DNA of 64,000 nt, taken from NCBI GenBank assembly GCA_027924585.1, contig BSBM01000826.1:9517501-9581500 (forward strand), in the 5' to 3' direction. Made by a program: the position numbers and the translations under genes. The notes beneath the pieces were generated by a model that was given only the letters and a program-made list of their open reading frames with translations, ran no database searches and had not been told where the DNA came from. This document shows, piece by piece, positions 11,966-23,092 of the stretch (its first letter is position 1; each line of letters begins with the position of its first letter). Source of the stretch: Larix kaempferi. Lineage: Eukaryota > Streptophyta > Pinopsida > Pinales > Pinaceae.

Positions 11966-12387
11966 TAATGACTTAGATGCCAATCAAGTACATAGTTGGC
12001 CAAAGAATTAGCCAAACTATTCAGACTTCTAGGAATGTGTATATACTCAGTAAACTCAAAATGACGCTCTAAAAGACGTACTCATAGAAACTTTCTAAAC
12101 AGTGTAGGATGTCGAACATGATACTTACCATTTAACTGGGATACAACTAATTCTCAGTCGAGTTTGACGATTATTCATCGGATGCCAAGGGTGATAGCCT
12201 CGACAAGAAGCTCAATGACTGTGCTATATTCCGCAACATTGTTGGTTGCAGCTCCGAGAAAAGTGCCTCCTGAACTAAGAATTTGGTTATTAGGTGTAAA
12301 AATGACCCATGCGGCAGAAGCAACGTTCCGAGAACTACGGCTGGCGCCGTCTGCATATCTCAAATATGTGAAAGACTCTTGTGCCAT
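11966..12387 (-). pseudogene. G archaeal-type RNase H after integrase (broken)
   Basis: The minus strand starts YADGASRSSRNVASAAWVI and continues GGTFLGAATNNVAEYSTVIE (active-site Glu in NNVAEY). After a one-base shift come KLD*ELVVSQLNGKYHVRHP and HIPRSLNSLANSLANYVLDW. This is the plant/archaeal RNase H fold, not the retroviral one already present upstream. Tat-lineage Ty3 elements are known to carry such a second RNase H, sometimes placed after integrase as here. It may help remove RNA from the hybrid. Stops and the shift make it inactive. Confidence 0.88.
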
Positions 12388-12749
12388 CTACCAAAGTGAC
12401 AATGCCAAGCAAGATAAGTGTGTGCCCGAAATAACTAATGTACAAAAGTTTATACAAAGAATACAATGCAATACAACAAATGGTGTGAGGCATTAGTTCC
12501 TACACGAAGTATTTCTTCAGATAGAGACCATTTATGATCTCCAACATGGGTTCCCCATCAAAATTGACCAATTCATAAGCTCCCTTTTTTAACACAGTTT
12601 TGACAATGAGTGGGCCAAACCATTTAGGTACAAATTTTCCTTCTCCTATTTTATCTTGGTCTTGGTCATAAACTAAAACCAGATGTCCTTCAGAAAATAC
12701 TCGAGGACAAATGGACTTATCATATTGTGTTTTGACCTGCTTCTTATGT

Positions 12750-13576
12750 ACTTATATGTTTAGAGAGGCCTCCCCTCTAGTTTCATCAAGAGAATGGAGA
12801 TGGAGAAGCCTTTCCTCTTCTGCAAAAGTGTTAGGTAGGAGTTCAACGATGATCTTTAATGATGGGATTTCACATTCAATCGACAACACAACTTCTTCTC
12901 CATAAAACAGTTGGAAAGGAGTGAATCCGGTTGCAGTTTTAGCAGTTGTTCGGTAAGCCCAAAGAGCAGTAAACAAAATCAAGTGCTAGTTATTCTTGTT
13001 TTTATTAATCATCCTTTGTAACATGGTTTTCAAAACCTTGTTTATGGCTTCTACTTTTCCGTTAGCTTGAGGATAGTATGGCGAGGAGAAGTCCTGCCGC
13101 AATCCTAACCGGTTTGTAATTTCATCCATACAGGAATTCCTAAAATGACTTCCGTTGTCCGTAGTGATCTCTTTGGGTACACCAAACCTTGCTATCACAT
13201 GATTGAATAGAAAGTATGTTGCAGTTTTACCCGTGCAATTGAATGTAGGCATCGCCTCAGCCCACTTGGTGAAGTAATCCACTGCTACAATGATGTAGTG
13301 GTGGCCATCTACTGAAGGTGGGTTGACTGTCATATAATCAATGGCCCATTTTGAAAATGGACCCACGGTTACTACAGGGTGTAAAGGAGCAAGATGTGCG
13401 CGCATTTTTCTTTTGTAAATTTGGCAAGGGTGACACTTTTTGACAACATTTATAAAATCTTTAAAAATTGTAGGCCAAAAGTATCATGCACGTAATATTT
13501 TCTGAGCAGTTGCCAACCCAGAAAGATGACCACCACATGCTGCAGCATGGCAATCATTCAATACTTGTTCAGCTTC
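12750..13576 (-). pseudogene. G integrase core and C-terminal region (broken)
   Basis: The catalytic core reads GPFSKWAIDYMTV (first Asp), HYIIVAVDYFTKWAEAMP, EITTDNGSHFRN (second Asp) and PYYPQANGKVEAINKVLK (Glu), the D,D-35-E arrangement of retroelement integrases. The C-terminal part continues with WAYRTTAKTATGFTPFQLFYG near 12960. Two stops separate core from C-terminus near 12985, and the zinc domain upstream is decayed. It would have joined G cDNA to chromosomal DNA. Confidence 0.92.
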
Positions 13577-14537
13577 CTAGTGTACTAAACAACGTCTTAA
13601 TATCATGTCGATTCCTCGACTGTACAAAGTATCCCCGATGATGAGGTATCTTCGAGCTCGATGTTGAATACGACGTCGTTCAATACTAGAAAGTTGAGGA
13701 TCGATCCTTTGGGTTTGAAGATATATAATAAATGCTCCATACCAAGGATCAGAAGGTGCATTGAGAAATACATGTTCATCTTCCCAAGTTTCAACAGATA
13801 TAGTACCCTCCTTCTCTATGGATAACTCAGACATTAATTCAACAAATGCCAACAACTTCTTGTCTTTAGCGATTTTGAATTCAAGGTCAAATTCTTGTAA
13901 AATTACTATCCATTTTGAGTATTTGCAACCAATGACATGGCATGACAAAATGTGTCTCATGGGGTTCATTTCAGCCACTATGGTTGTTTTCCTTGGAAGT
14001 ATGTAATGTCTAAGTCGTTGGACAGCATGGACTGCTGCCAAGGACAACTTCTCGACCTGGGAATATCTCAATTCTAGACCTCCAAGGCCCTTACTAAGAT
14101 ATTAAACAACATGTTATTGAGGATTCATCTTCTTGTGCTAAGACCATTCCAATTGTGGTAGGAGAGTCAGCCAAATATAGCAGAAAGTATCGATTATTGT
14201 TCGGTGGACTAAGCACCGGGGAAGACACCAAAGCTTTCTTTAGTTCATCGAATGAGCATTGAGCTTGGTCATTCCATGTAAATGTTGCATCTTGTCTTAA
14301 GAGACGCATGAAACCTTTAGCTTTTTCAGCAAAATTCTCGACAAATCTCCTCAAGTAGTTGGCTTTTCCTTGAAGGATTTGAAGTTGAGTGATTGTTTTT
14401 GGGGAAGGCAACTGAAGTATTGCCTCAACCTTGATGGGATCAACCGTGATCCCTTTTTGGGACACTGCGAACCCAAGTAACCTCCCAGAGTCCACACAAA
14501 ACATGCATTTGTGTGGATTTAACTAAATGGTGTACTT
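13577..14537 (-). pseudogene. G RT C-terminal part and first RNase H (broken)
   Basis: The stretch begins right after insertion H1 with KCMFCVDSGRLLGF, GKANYLRRFVENFAEKAKGF and the RNase H linker (FTWNDQAQCSFDELKKAL). It ends with the RNase H tail (SLAAVHAVQRLRHYILPRK) and a decayed integrase zinc region (DTLYSRGIDMILRRCL). It is the direct continuation of the RT cut at 22319. Frameshifts lie near 14090. Confidence 0.88.
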
Positions 14538-14542
14538 GCGGC

Positions 14543-15364
14543 TTTGAAAATCCTCACAGCAGATCTAAGAGATGATGTATACCTTACAATAAAGTAATTG
14601 ATTAAGAAAGAAAATATAAGAAGAGTGGTCAATGCAATATAATGAGCAACAGAATAATAATACAGTAGAACTTGGATAGAAGAAAAAATACTTCACACCC
14701 ACTAATTAATTGATCACAATATGGACAAATAAATAGTACAACGCATGAGGATTCAAATGCCTAAGGTGGCAATTTGAATTAGCCTTCATGGAGTGATCAA
14801 AGGATCACTGGAGTGTCATTGGAGCACAACTAGTAGTCTATCTCATCATCGGTGGAGTCATCAATGCATAAGTTTCTATCAACCGTCAGTCAAACTGAGT
14901 CTAACTGAGTGTGGTAGGTGTAAATTAATGTAACTGGCACATGGAGACACTAACTGAATGAAGGAGGCTCAGTGGAGGGCGCATGAGGAGCTAACTAGAG
15001 TCAGAACAGGTAGTCATGTCTCATCGGAGGTCAATGAGAGTGATAACAGCAGTGAGGAGTCAGTCTAGCCTCAAATCAAGGAAAGACTGGTGGATAACTG
15101 AAGTAAACTGGACTGGTAGGTGAAAAAGGATGAGTGGCTTCCTTAAATCAAGGAGGAAGGGTGCACTATGCTCTATGAGGGCTAAAACTGATCTGAGAGA
15201 AGCTCTCGGGGGCAGACTAACTGAGGGCTAGGTGTTGGACTGATGATTGGAATGCATGCAAACCCTAAATGATGCATGCAAACCCTAAAAGTGCATGCAT
15301 GACTGAAAATGTAAATGATCAAAATACTGGTGGGACTAGGATGGAGTATAGGAATATCCTAACA
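14543..15364 (-). repeat. 3' LTR of H1, with polypurine tract
   Basis: It is a direct repeat of 21497-22318, both 822 bp. The minus-strand tract aagggggg (15365-15373) next to the LTR is the polypurine tract that primes plus-strand DNA. A short duplication, aaccctaaatgatgcatgc and aaccctaaaagtgcatgc, sits near the end, as in all four LTRs of this family. Confidence 0.95.
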
Positions 15365-15552
15365 CCCCCCCTTAATCCATCCTAGGCCCTGGTAACTAAG
15401 AGCAAAGGTCACCCAATACAATGAATAATAATAGTCAATAAACCAAGGAAGTGGGGAACATTTCATGGAAAAAATACCCCCCCCCTCAAAACAGACTGTA
15501 AGACACACATAAAAAAATAAATGCTCCATACACAAATAGGTGTGATGCTTGG

Positions 15553-16758
15553 TCATATGTCTGGAGGTATCTTTTTCTTGGGAAGAAGTGGATCATGCTC
15601 AAAAATCATGTGCTTGTACTTGCTCTTCAGATCGAATGTGATGAGAACAAATCCAAAAGTATGAGGATGATCCTTGAACCTGTGATTTGAATCAGTTGAG
15701 GTAGGATCAAAAACATGAATGTGCAGATAGTCTTTTGTCTTATCCTTTGAACCATCATGGGTGAGATTATGCCAAAAAGAACCATCAAATAATAATGATT
15801 GCTTGGAATCCAAATCAACTCTAAGACTTGAAGAATAGTTTCTTGAGATCTCCTTTGAACCAGCAGGGGTGAGATCAAAACTAGTATATGCATGAGAAAT
15901 TATCCCAAGTAGTAATTGCTTAGAATCCAAATTAGATCCAAGACTTGAATCATGGTTTCTTGAGATTTATTTTGAACCATGAGAGGTGAGATCAAAACCA
16001 GTAAATGCATGAGAGATTATCTCAAGAGAATGGCAATGGTTTCTTGAGATCTCCTTTGAACCATAAGAGGTGAGATCAAAACCATTAGATGCATGAGAAA
16101 TTATCCCAAGTGGGTGGCAATGGCCATATTCTTCAATAACCTTCTGAAAGCATGGAATAATGATCATATAGTAGTAAATAAGAGGTGATTGCTTGAGGAG
16201 AGCGAATGCATTACCTCCAATAGCTGATTTTTTCTCCGAAATAATCATGTGATCATGATGCAAACCAACAGACTTTGGTGCAAGAGAGGATTTAGGACCT
16301 TCTGCAATATCTAGAGTGTGAGTTGGCACATAAAGAGAAGAAATTTGGAGCATGAGTGTAGAATCTGCAAGTTCTTTGTGGACAACTTCAATATGAGATG
16401 TGTTTGATACTGGTTCATGATCAATGAGATCATCAAGGAGCGTGAATGCATCACTTTGCTTGCTCTTGAAGGGGTTTGGACCAATTCCTTCATTCTGTCT
16501 GCCAAATATTACATGCAGGTGAGCCCATAGCTCTTTTGGTGATGAAAAATTAGGAGGTCATATAACATCCATTCATGCATAGCAAACATCATGGCTGCAA
16601 TAGCTCTTCCATCTTCATCTAACTAGTCATTCTTTTCTTCAAAGGATTCGAACTCTCTTTCAAAACAATGATCAAAGAGACCATTTTTCTTTAAATGTGC
16701 TATCATATTCGGTTTCCATTCACCATAGTTGAGTGGAGAAAGAAGATCATAGTTGAAT
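15553..16758 (-). pseudogene. H1 Gag-like protein with C-terminal peptide repeats (5' end at 21296-21332)
   Basis: The start codon is at 21332-21330, with MYSEEIPPLSP, and the gene is cut by E1. It resumes at 16758 with NYGEWKPNMIAHLKKNGLF, a Ty1/Copia Gag (UBN2/DUF4219-like) opening. From about 16110 the protein has three repeats of roughly 35-38 residues, each with HA..GFDLT..GSKEISRN, then a diverged one (HNLTHDGSKDKTKDY), and ends IPPDI at 15553. A stop near 15970 and frameshifts near 16505 break it. There is no zinc knuckle and no Pol. The Gag part is a reasonable family call; the repeats are unfamiliar. Confidence 0.8.
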
Positions 16759-17162
16759 TGTTAGGAACCCATGTCTTTACTTTGTTAGTATATTGTTGTT
16801 GGACGCATATGCTTTGTAAGTCGTCTCGTAGTATTTGTTGATCCATAGTATTGGATGCATATGCTTTGTAAGTCGTCCCATAGTATTATATGTCCCATGG
16901 TTTTGACTCATAGTATTGGCGCCTAGACTTAGCCCATGGTTTGTATTGACACATAGTATTGACCCATGGTATTGGTGCCTAGAATTAGTATATAAGTGTG
17001 TGTTAAGGCCTATGAAGGCACCGTGAAGTTAATTGTATTGAGCTTGCTCAAAGGAGGTTGCCCCCTCGAAGTGGCCCATGATCAATATAAAAGTGATTCT
17101 GAGTTCTGTTATTTATGATATCTCGTGTATTTGCATTAATTAATTATTGCAGGTTCTTCACA
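16759..17162 (+). repeat. 5' LTR of E1
   Basis: The 404-bp LTR has a TATA box (agtatataag, about 16987-16996) oriented rightward. It contains a repeated motif built on catagtattg and catggt, about five times between 16840 and 16975. The primer-binding site starts two bases beyond its end. Confidence 0.95.
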
Positions 17163-17164
17163 TC

Positions 17165-17176
17165 TGGTATCAGAGC
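17165..17176 (+). promoter_or_regulatory. E1 primer-binding site (initiator tRNA-Met)
   Basis: TGGTATCAGAGC, two bases after the 5' LTR, is the classic site complementary to the 3' end of plant initiator tRNA-Met. The same site is found in E2, H1 and H2. Confidence 0.95.
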
Positions 17177-17429
17177 ACTTTCTTGGGCTTGTTGGGTGGA
17201 ATTTCTACCAAATTTTTTTTTTGCATTTGTTGCAGCTTCGGATTTGGGAATAATCCCTATCCGCTTAACTGTGGGAAGTACTTGGGCATAAGCCCTAAAA
17301 GTCGTTGTGAGGAGTACCACAGGAACCCCAAAGTAGCTGGCCCATTGAGAGGACTTGCCAGCGAAAAGGGCAACGACCCCTACCTGATTGACTAGTTCCC
17401 ACCTGTGAGGTAAACCAAGAGTTGTCGTT

Positions 17430-17790
17430 TGTGGAAAAGCGGTTATTAGTTTTACCTAAACCATGGAGTGAGGGGTACTACCCCAATACACAACCCGTTA
17501 GACAACATTGGTGGCCGATTGAATCCCCTGAACCGATAGGAAGCCGCACATACCTAGGGTCCATATCTATTTTCAGCTGAACTGTTGTCGATCACTTCCG
17601 CTCTAGATCCAGCGGTTATTAGTTTTACCTGAGCCGTGGAGTGAGGGGTGCTGCCCCAATACGCAATCCGTCAGACAGCATTGGTGGCCGAGTGAAACAC
17701 CTGAACTGTTAGGAAGCCGTACATACCTAGGGTCCATATCTATTTTCAGCTGAACTGTTGTCGATCACTTCCACTCCAGATCCAACAATT
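17430..17790 (+). repeat. Tandem duplication in the E1 leader
   Basis: Two copies of about 175-180 bp lie head to tail. Each runs from gcggttattagttttacct through the stretch ending ctgaactgttgtcgatcacttcc. The copies begin near 17439 and 17615 and differ at scattered sites. E2 and the fragment at 44900-45296 have one copy only. Confidence 0.85.
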
Positions 17791-18332
17791 TCAGATCTAT
17801 TCTGAAAGTCGTTCTAGATCCAGTCGTCATTTTTTATCCCTTCCGCACCGTTGCAGATCCATCTGTTGCAGATCCCTTCCCTGACGCTGTTGCCGATCCA
17901 TTTCTGATTAAAAAAAAAAAAAATTATGTTTTACGGCCATATCTCCCTTGTTTCAACTCTGTTTTTCCTGAAACTTCACTGACATCCCTGCAATCCCATT
18001 TTGCATATTTCATTCCTGAAGACCCTATCCCAAATTCCACTTCCCAAGACCAGAAATCCCACATTTGTCTATTTTTAGGGTTTGCCATAACTTCTTCAAT
18101 TTTCACCCGATTGCCTTCAAATTTTACCATAGAGTTCCCGCTTCTGAAATTCCCATTTTTTGCTTCCCTATCCCTCAGAAAGTGTCTAAAACCTAGTCAA
18201 ACCCCAATTACCCCTCCGAGTTTTTCCCAAATCCAAATTTACCCTTACTAAATAAGCTTGTGTTTGTGTTTTTCTATCCATTCACCCCCCCCCCCAAAAA
18301 AAAATAAAAATAAAAATAAAAATTTACTGGTT

Positions 18333-19835
18333 ATGGTTGTCACTCGCATAGGAGCAAACACCATGGAGGAAGCACTTGCAACCATCCAAACCAAACTCCA
18401 AGATCTGGATGAAAAATTTCTCAGCCTCCATCGTTAGCATTCGGCCATGAACAATAACCGATAGCCAAAATATTTTGCAGCCACCGGGTTCTCTTCTTCC
18501 AACAATTTTCGTGGGCCGAAGCTTGATTTCCTTCGCTTCAATGGTACTGATCCGACTACATGGATATGCCGAGCAGAACAATATTTCAGTTTGCATAATA
18601 CTTTTGATGTCCAGAAAGTTCCACTTGCATCCTTTCATTTGGAACAGGAAGCCCTTCATTGGTACTGTTGGTAGATAAAAGCTCACCCCGAGCCAAACTG
18701 GACAAATTTTTGCCAACTCCTTTTGCCACGATTTGGTCCTAGTGCTTTTCACGACTTCACAGGAGCACTCACTAAACTTCACCAAACTGGCATAGTGAGA
18801 GAGTATCAGACGGAATTTGAGAAACTAGCCAATCACACAGAAGGATTGTCTGATGAATTCTAGAGGAGTTGTTTTATTAGTGGTCTCAAGGATGAAATCC
18901 ACTTAGGGGTCAAAATGTTTTGTCCCAACACAATGATGGAAGTCCTAGGGTTGGATGAGCTGGTCGAGGACAATATCGTAGCTCAACAACGCTCCAACCC
19001 CACCTTTGTTCCCTTCAGAAATATGGGTTCCCAACGACCTCCCATCACGCCTGCTCCTCAACCAACTCCTATCAAGCAATTGTCTGAAACAGAGATGCAG
19101 GCACACCGAGAAAAAGGGATTTGTTATAATTGTGATGATAAATTCACTCGGGGACATAGATGTGTTCAACAAAATCTCTATCTCTTGGATGTGGATTCTT
19201 TGCCTGCCTCAGAACTTGATGAAGAAGCTCCAGATACAGTAGATGATCAGGTCGACATTCAACACTCGCCTGTTGACACCCCATCTCAGGATGACCCACC
19301 CGAGATCTCTCTCCATGCTATAACCAACGTCACCACCCAACAAACAATGCGAGTTAGGGGATACTTCAAGAATATCCCTCTTACCATACTCATTGATTCT
19401 GGTAGCACTCATAACTTCATTGATCCTCGGATTTCCAAATAGGCTGATTGTTTTGTCCATCCTTGCTCCAACTTTGAAGTCATGGTTGCCAATGGGGGCA
19501 CCTTACCTTGCAAGGGGAAGTGTCACAATGTGTGTATCTCTATGGAATACTATAACCTGCGCTCTCACATGTTTGCCTTGTCCTTAGGCGGATGTGATGT
19601 GGTTTTGGGCATTCAATGGTTACGCACACTTGGCCCCATCTTATGGGATTTTGCTGAACTTTGGATGTAGTTTTCAGTCAATGGGGCACAACACAAATTT
19701 ATGGGCTTACAACCATGGTCTCTCTGCATCATCAGTTCACATGACCTAGAAAAAATACTTAAGAAGAATTCACATGGTGTCATCACTCAGCTCCATTCCA
19801 TTCAAATGCACCCCTCAACAGTCTTCACTACTTCC
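18333..19835 (+). pseudogene. gag: E1 Gag and aspartic protease (broken)
   Basis: The start at 18333 matches E2 (MVVVTR.GA..MEEAL). The Gag core has GPKLDFLRFNGTDPT..WICRAEQYFSLH and FEKLANHTEGLSDEF. A zinc knuckle of chromovirus style, CYNCDDKFTRGHRC, lies near 19120. The protease active site is ILIDSGSTHNFID (about 19390), followed by GCDVVLGIQWL, both canonical. Stops occur at about 18436, 18864 and 19441, with shifts near 18670. The same protein in E2 is similarly damaged at other places. Confidence 0.88.
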
Positions 19836-20845
19836 TTGGATAGATATGTAGGTGTCTTTGCTGAACCAATGAGCTTGTTTCCTTCAAGAGACCTTTCCTA
19901 TAAGAATTTAGCCGCATCTACCTCTCAGCAGGAAATGATGACTATTTTGCATACAGTACAGAAGTGGCAGCCATCCCTATTGGGGAATTATTTCTACATC
20001 AAGACTGATCTCTAGAGTCTGGAAACTTTCCTGGAACAACGGGTCTCCTCCCCAATACACCTAAAATGGGTTATCCAACTCATGGGTTATGACTATGCGA
20101 CCACTTACCAGAAGGGTAAGGACAATATGGTGGAAGATGCTCCTCCTCGCACATTTGATGACCCAGTTTCTCTTACAGCTATTTCTCTACTTGTTCCAAA
20201 TTGCTGCAATCTGTTCAACGAGACTATCTCTTCTATGAACTCCATGCTTCTTCATCAGTAGGGCACTCTGGGTTCCTCAAAACGTATGACCAGGAACAAT
20301 GTAACTTCTTTTGGTAGGGACTCAAAAGGACAATTCAACGGATGGTGGTTGACTGTGATACTTTCCAGGTCAACAAGGGTGAAACGACCCTCCTTTCGGG
20401 ACTGCTCGAACCCTTTCCCATCCCTCCACAGATTTGGACAACTATTTCTATGGATTTCCTAGAAGCGCTCCAGTGGTATAGCACCACATCTCAAAGGACA
20501 CCACATGAAGCAATCTCTGGACAGGCACCACCAGTTCTTCTTCCATACACCTTCAGCAGCTCCCCAGTTCAGGCAATTGACTCAATTCTTCGAAACCGTG
20601 ATCAACTTCTTCTCATTCTGCAGGACAATTTTCACATGGCAAGAATTCGACTAAAACATCAAGCCGATCAGCACCGTTCTGAGCGCACTTTTCACATCAC
20701 TGATATGGTTCTTCTTCGTCTACATCCTTCCATGCAATCCTCCTTGAAACTTGAAAGGCGCCAGTGGCTGGGAATGCAACCCAAGGATGCTACAGGGGAC
20801 CCACTCCTTCAGATTCTGCATCAATTTCCACATCTAAAGCTTTGA
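19836..20845 (+). pseudogene. E1 Pol remnant: RNase H scrap and integrase ends, RT and integrase core deleted
   Basis: After FAEPMSLFPSRDL (start of the RT linker) the frame jumps to KNLAASTSQQEMMTILHTVQKWQP, the end of RNase H, so RT is missing. The integrase zinc region follows (NSMLLHQ*GTLGSSK in a shifted frame). Then ISMDFLEAL runs straight into WYSTTSQRTPHEAISGQ, so the DDE core is missing too. The C-terminus (ADQHRSERTFHITDMVLLRL) is kept, with a stop at 20843. E2 shows both junctions at the same place. Confidence 0.85.
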
Positions 20846-20874
20846 GGACAAAGATTTTTCTAAGGGAGAGGGGA

Positions 20875-21295
20875 TGTTAGGAACCCATGTCTTTACTTTG
20901 TTAGTATATTGTTGTTGGACGCATATGCTTTGTAAGTTGTCCCGTAGTATTTGTTGATCCATAGTTTATATTAGACCATAGTATTGGATGCATATGCTTT
21001 GTAAGTCGTCCCATAGTATTATATGTCCCATGGTTTTGACTCATAGTATTGGTGCCTAGACTTAGCCCATGGTTTGTATTGACACATAGTATTGACCCAT
21101 GGTATTGGCGCCTAGACTTAGTATATAAGTGTGTGTTGAGTCCTATGAAGGCAACGTGAAGTTAATTGTATTGAGCTTGCTCAAAGGAGGTTGCCCCCTC
21201 AAAGTGGCCCGTGACCAATATAAAAGTGATTCTGAGTTCTGTTATTTATGATATCTCGTGTATTTGCATTAATTAATTATTGCAGGTTCTTCACA
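20875..21295 (+). repeat. 3' LTR of E1, preceded by polypurine tract
   Basis: It follows the purine run at 20861-20874 and ends TTCTTCACA before target copy TGAAT. The TATA box is at about 21120-21129. It differs from the 5' LTR mainly by a ~17-bp insertion and a few substitutions. Confidence 0.95.
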
Positions 21296-21484
21296 TGAAT
21301 GGAGAAAGAGGAGGGATTTCTTCTGAATACATTGAAGCTATAGAAGACCTGCAAAAAAAATAGAGAATATCTGCAACTGCTACTGCTGCAAAAATGCAAA
21401 AACTGTTACAACTGCTGCATTCTAAATCTTGGTAATAACCTGCAAAAAACTTTCAAGAATGGAGATAAAAAATACTCTCAACAT

Positions 21485-22318
21485 GCTCTGATACCATGTG
21501 AAAATCCTCACAGCAGATCTAAGAGATGATGTATACCTCACAAGAAAGTAATTGATTAAGCAAGAAAATAGAAGAAGAGTGGTCAATGCAATAAAATGAG
21601 CAACAGAATAATAATACAGTAGAACTCGGATAGAAGCAAAAATACTTCACACACACTAATTAATTAATTACAATATGGACAACTAAATAGTACAATGCAT
21701 GAGGATTCGAATGCCTAAGGTGGAAATTCGAATTAGCCTTCATGGAGTGATCAAAGGATCACTGGAGTGTCATCGGAGCACAACTAGTAGTCTATCTCAT
21801 CATCGGTGGAGTCATCAATGCACAAATAACTGTCAACCGTCAGTCAAACTGAGTCTAACTGAGTGTGGTAGGTGTAACTGAATGTAACTGGAACATGGAG
21901 ACACTAACTGAATGAAGGAGGCTCAGTGGAGGGCGCATGAGGAGCTAACTGGAGTCAGAACAGGTAGTCATGTCTCATCGGAGGTCAATCGGAGTGATAA
22001 TAGCAATGAGGAGTCAGTCTATCCTCAAATCAAGGAAAGACTGGTGGATAACTGAAGTAGACTGGACTGGTAGGTGAGAAAGGACGAGTGGCTTCCTTAA
22101 ATCAAGGAGGAAGGGTGCACTAAGCTCTAGGAGGGCTAAAATGGATCTGAAAGAAGCTCTCGGGGGTTGACTAACTAATGGCTAGGTGTTGGACTGATGA
22201 CTGGAATGCATGCAAACCCTAAATGATGCATGCAAACCCTAAAAGTGCATGCATGACTGAAAATGTAAGTGATCAAAATACTGGTGGGACTAGGATGGAG
22301 TATAGGAATATCCTAACA
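21485..22318 (-). repeat. 5' LTR of H1 (21497-22318) with primer-binding site
   Basis: The LTR is 822 bp and runs TGTGAAAATCCTCAC...ATATCCTAACA on the plus strand. Bases 21485-21496 (gctctgatacca) are the minus-strand PBS for initiator tRNA-Met, touching the LTR. The target copy GCGGC follows at 22319. Confidence 0.95.
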
Positions 22319-22323
22319 GCGGC

Positions 22324-23092
22324 AATGTTCAAAGATGGCTTACAAATGTGCACCATGTTTAGCTCTCTTTTTAGATTTAGTTGCCAAATCATCAAGGTAA
22401 AATTCAATGATATCTTTAATATCGTGAAATGCGTATGACATTGCTCTTTGAAAGGTATCCCCGACGTTTTTAAGGCCAAATGGCATTTTCCTATAAGAGA
22501 AGGGCCCCCAAGGGCATATAAAAGTTGTTTTATGTTGGTCTCCCTTTTTTATCTTGATTTGGTTGTAACCAGAGAAGCCATCCATAAATGAGAAGATTTC
22601 TTTCCCGTCACATTCATCAATAATCTGATCAATGAAGGGTGTGGGATAGTTATCTTTGGGACAAGCTAAGTTTAGATCTCTAAAATTGGTACAAATCCAG
22701 ATAGTTCCTTGTTTTTTATTGATGGGAACTGGATTGGATACCCAATCAGTCAAAGGAACAGGATAAATGAATCCAGCGTTCACGAGATTTTCGACTTATG
22801 CTTTAATGGCAGCTGATTTATTAGGGTTCATTGGACGTAGTTTTTGCCGCACAGGTTTAACATTGGGATAAGTTTTGATCTCATGTTCTACCTTGCTGGG
22901 ATCGATGCCCAACATTTCTGCATAAGACCATGCAAACACATCATGATACTTTTTAGATAAAGCAGTGTAAACATTTATTTCTTCAGGAGAACAATTCTCA
23001 CCTATGTTGATGTGCTCAACAACGCCAAGTTTGATGGATATATCAATTCGGATGGTTTTCGAAATGTTCTCCAAATTACCTTCTGAACTCAC
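22324..23092 (-). pseudogene. pol: G reverse transcriptase, N-terminal and palm (broken)
   Basis: The minus strand reads SKKYHDVFAWSYAEMLGIDP, NAGFIYPVPLTDWVSNPVPI, IDECDGKEIFSFMDGFSGY, RKMPFGLKNVGDTFQRAM and the catalytic box EFYLDDLATKS near 22395. YLDD replaces the usual YVDD. This is a Ty3 RT of the Tat/Athila type. A stop near 22795 separates two frames. H1 interrupts the domain at 22319, and it continues at 14537. Confidence 0.92.

Larger units (their letters stand above)
16759..21295 (+). mobile_element. Element E1: deleted Ty3/Gypsy retrotransposon nested in H1
   Basis: It has LTRs at 16759-17162 and 20875-21295 (TGTTAGGAACC...TTCTTCACA), target duplication TGAAT (16754-16758 and 21296-21300), PBS TGGTATCAGAGC (17165-17176) and polypurine tract taagggagagggga (20861-20874). 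The inside keeps Gag, protease, an RNase H scrap and integrase ends. Most of RT and the integrase core are missing. E2 (26184-30533) has the same missing parts. The 3' LTR has an extra ~17 bp (agtttatattagaccat) near 20960. Confidence 0.95.
14543..22318 (-). mobile_element. Element H1: gag-only Ty1/Copia-type LTR element inserted in G RT
   Basis: The two LTRs are 822 bp each (14543-15364 and 21497-22318), with a perfect target duplication GCGGC (14538-14542 and 22319-22323). The left terminus reads TTTGAAAA instead of TGTGAAAA, a terminal mutation. The 5' LTR is at the right, with a PBS reading TGGTATCAGAGC (minus, 21485-21496) adjoining it, complementary to initiator tRNA-Met. E1 (16759-21295) is nested inside. 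Without E1, H1 is about 3.2 kb and encodes only a Gag-like protein with peptide repeats, no protease, integrase or RT. H2 at 57816-61000 is a full sister copy. Confidence 0.95.

Noticed and set aside
18300-20845. E1 coding region as a functional domesticated gag-protease gene
   Set aside because: Multiple stops and frameshifts interrupt both Gag and protease.
21485-21496. gctctgatacca and similar sites as part of tRNA genes
   Set aside because: Only the 12-base primer-binding site is present beside LTRs. No tRNA cloverleaf can be drawn around it.
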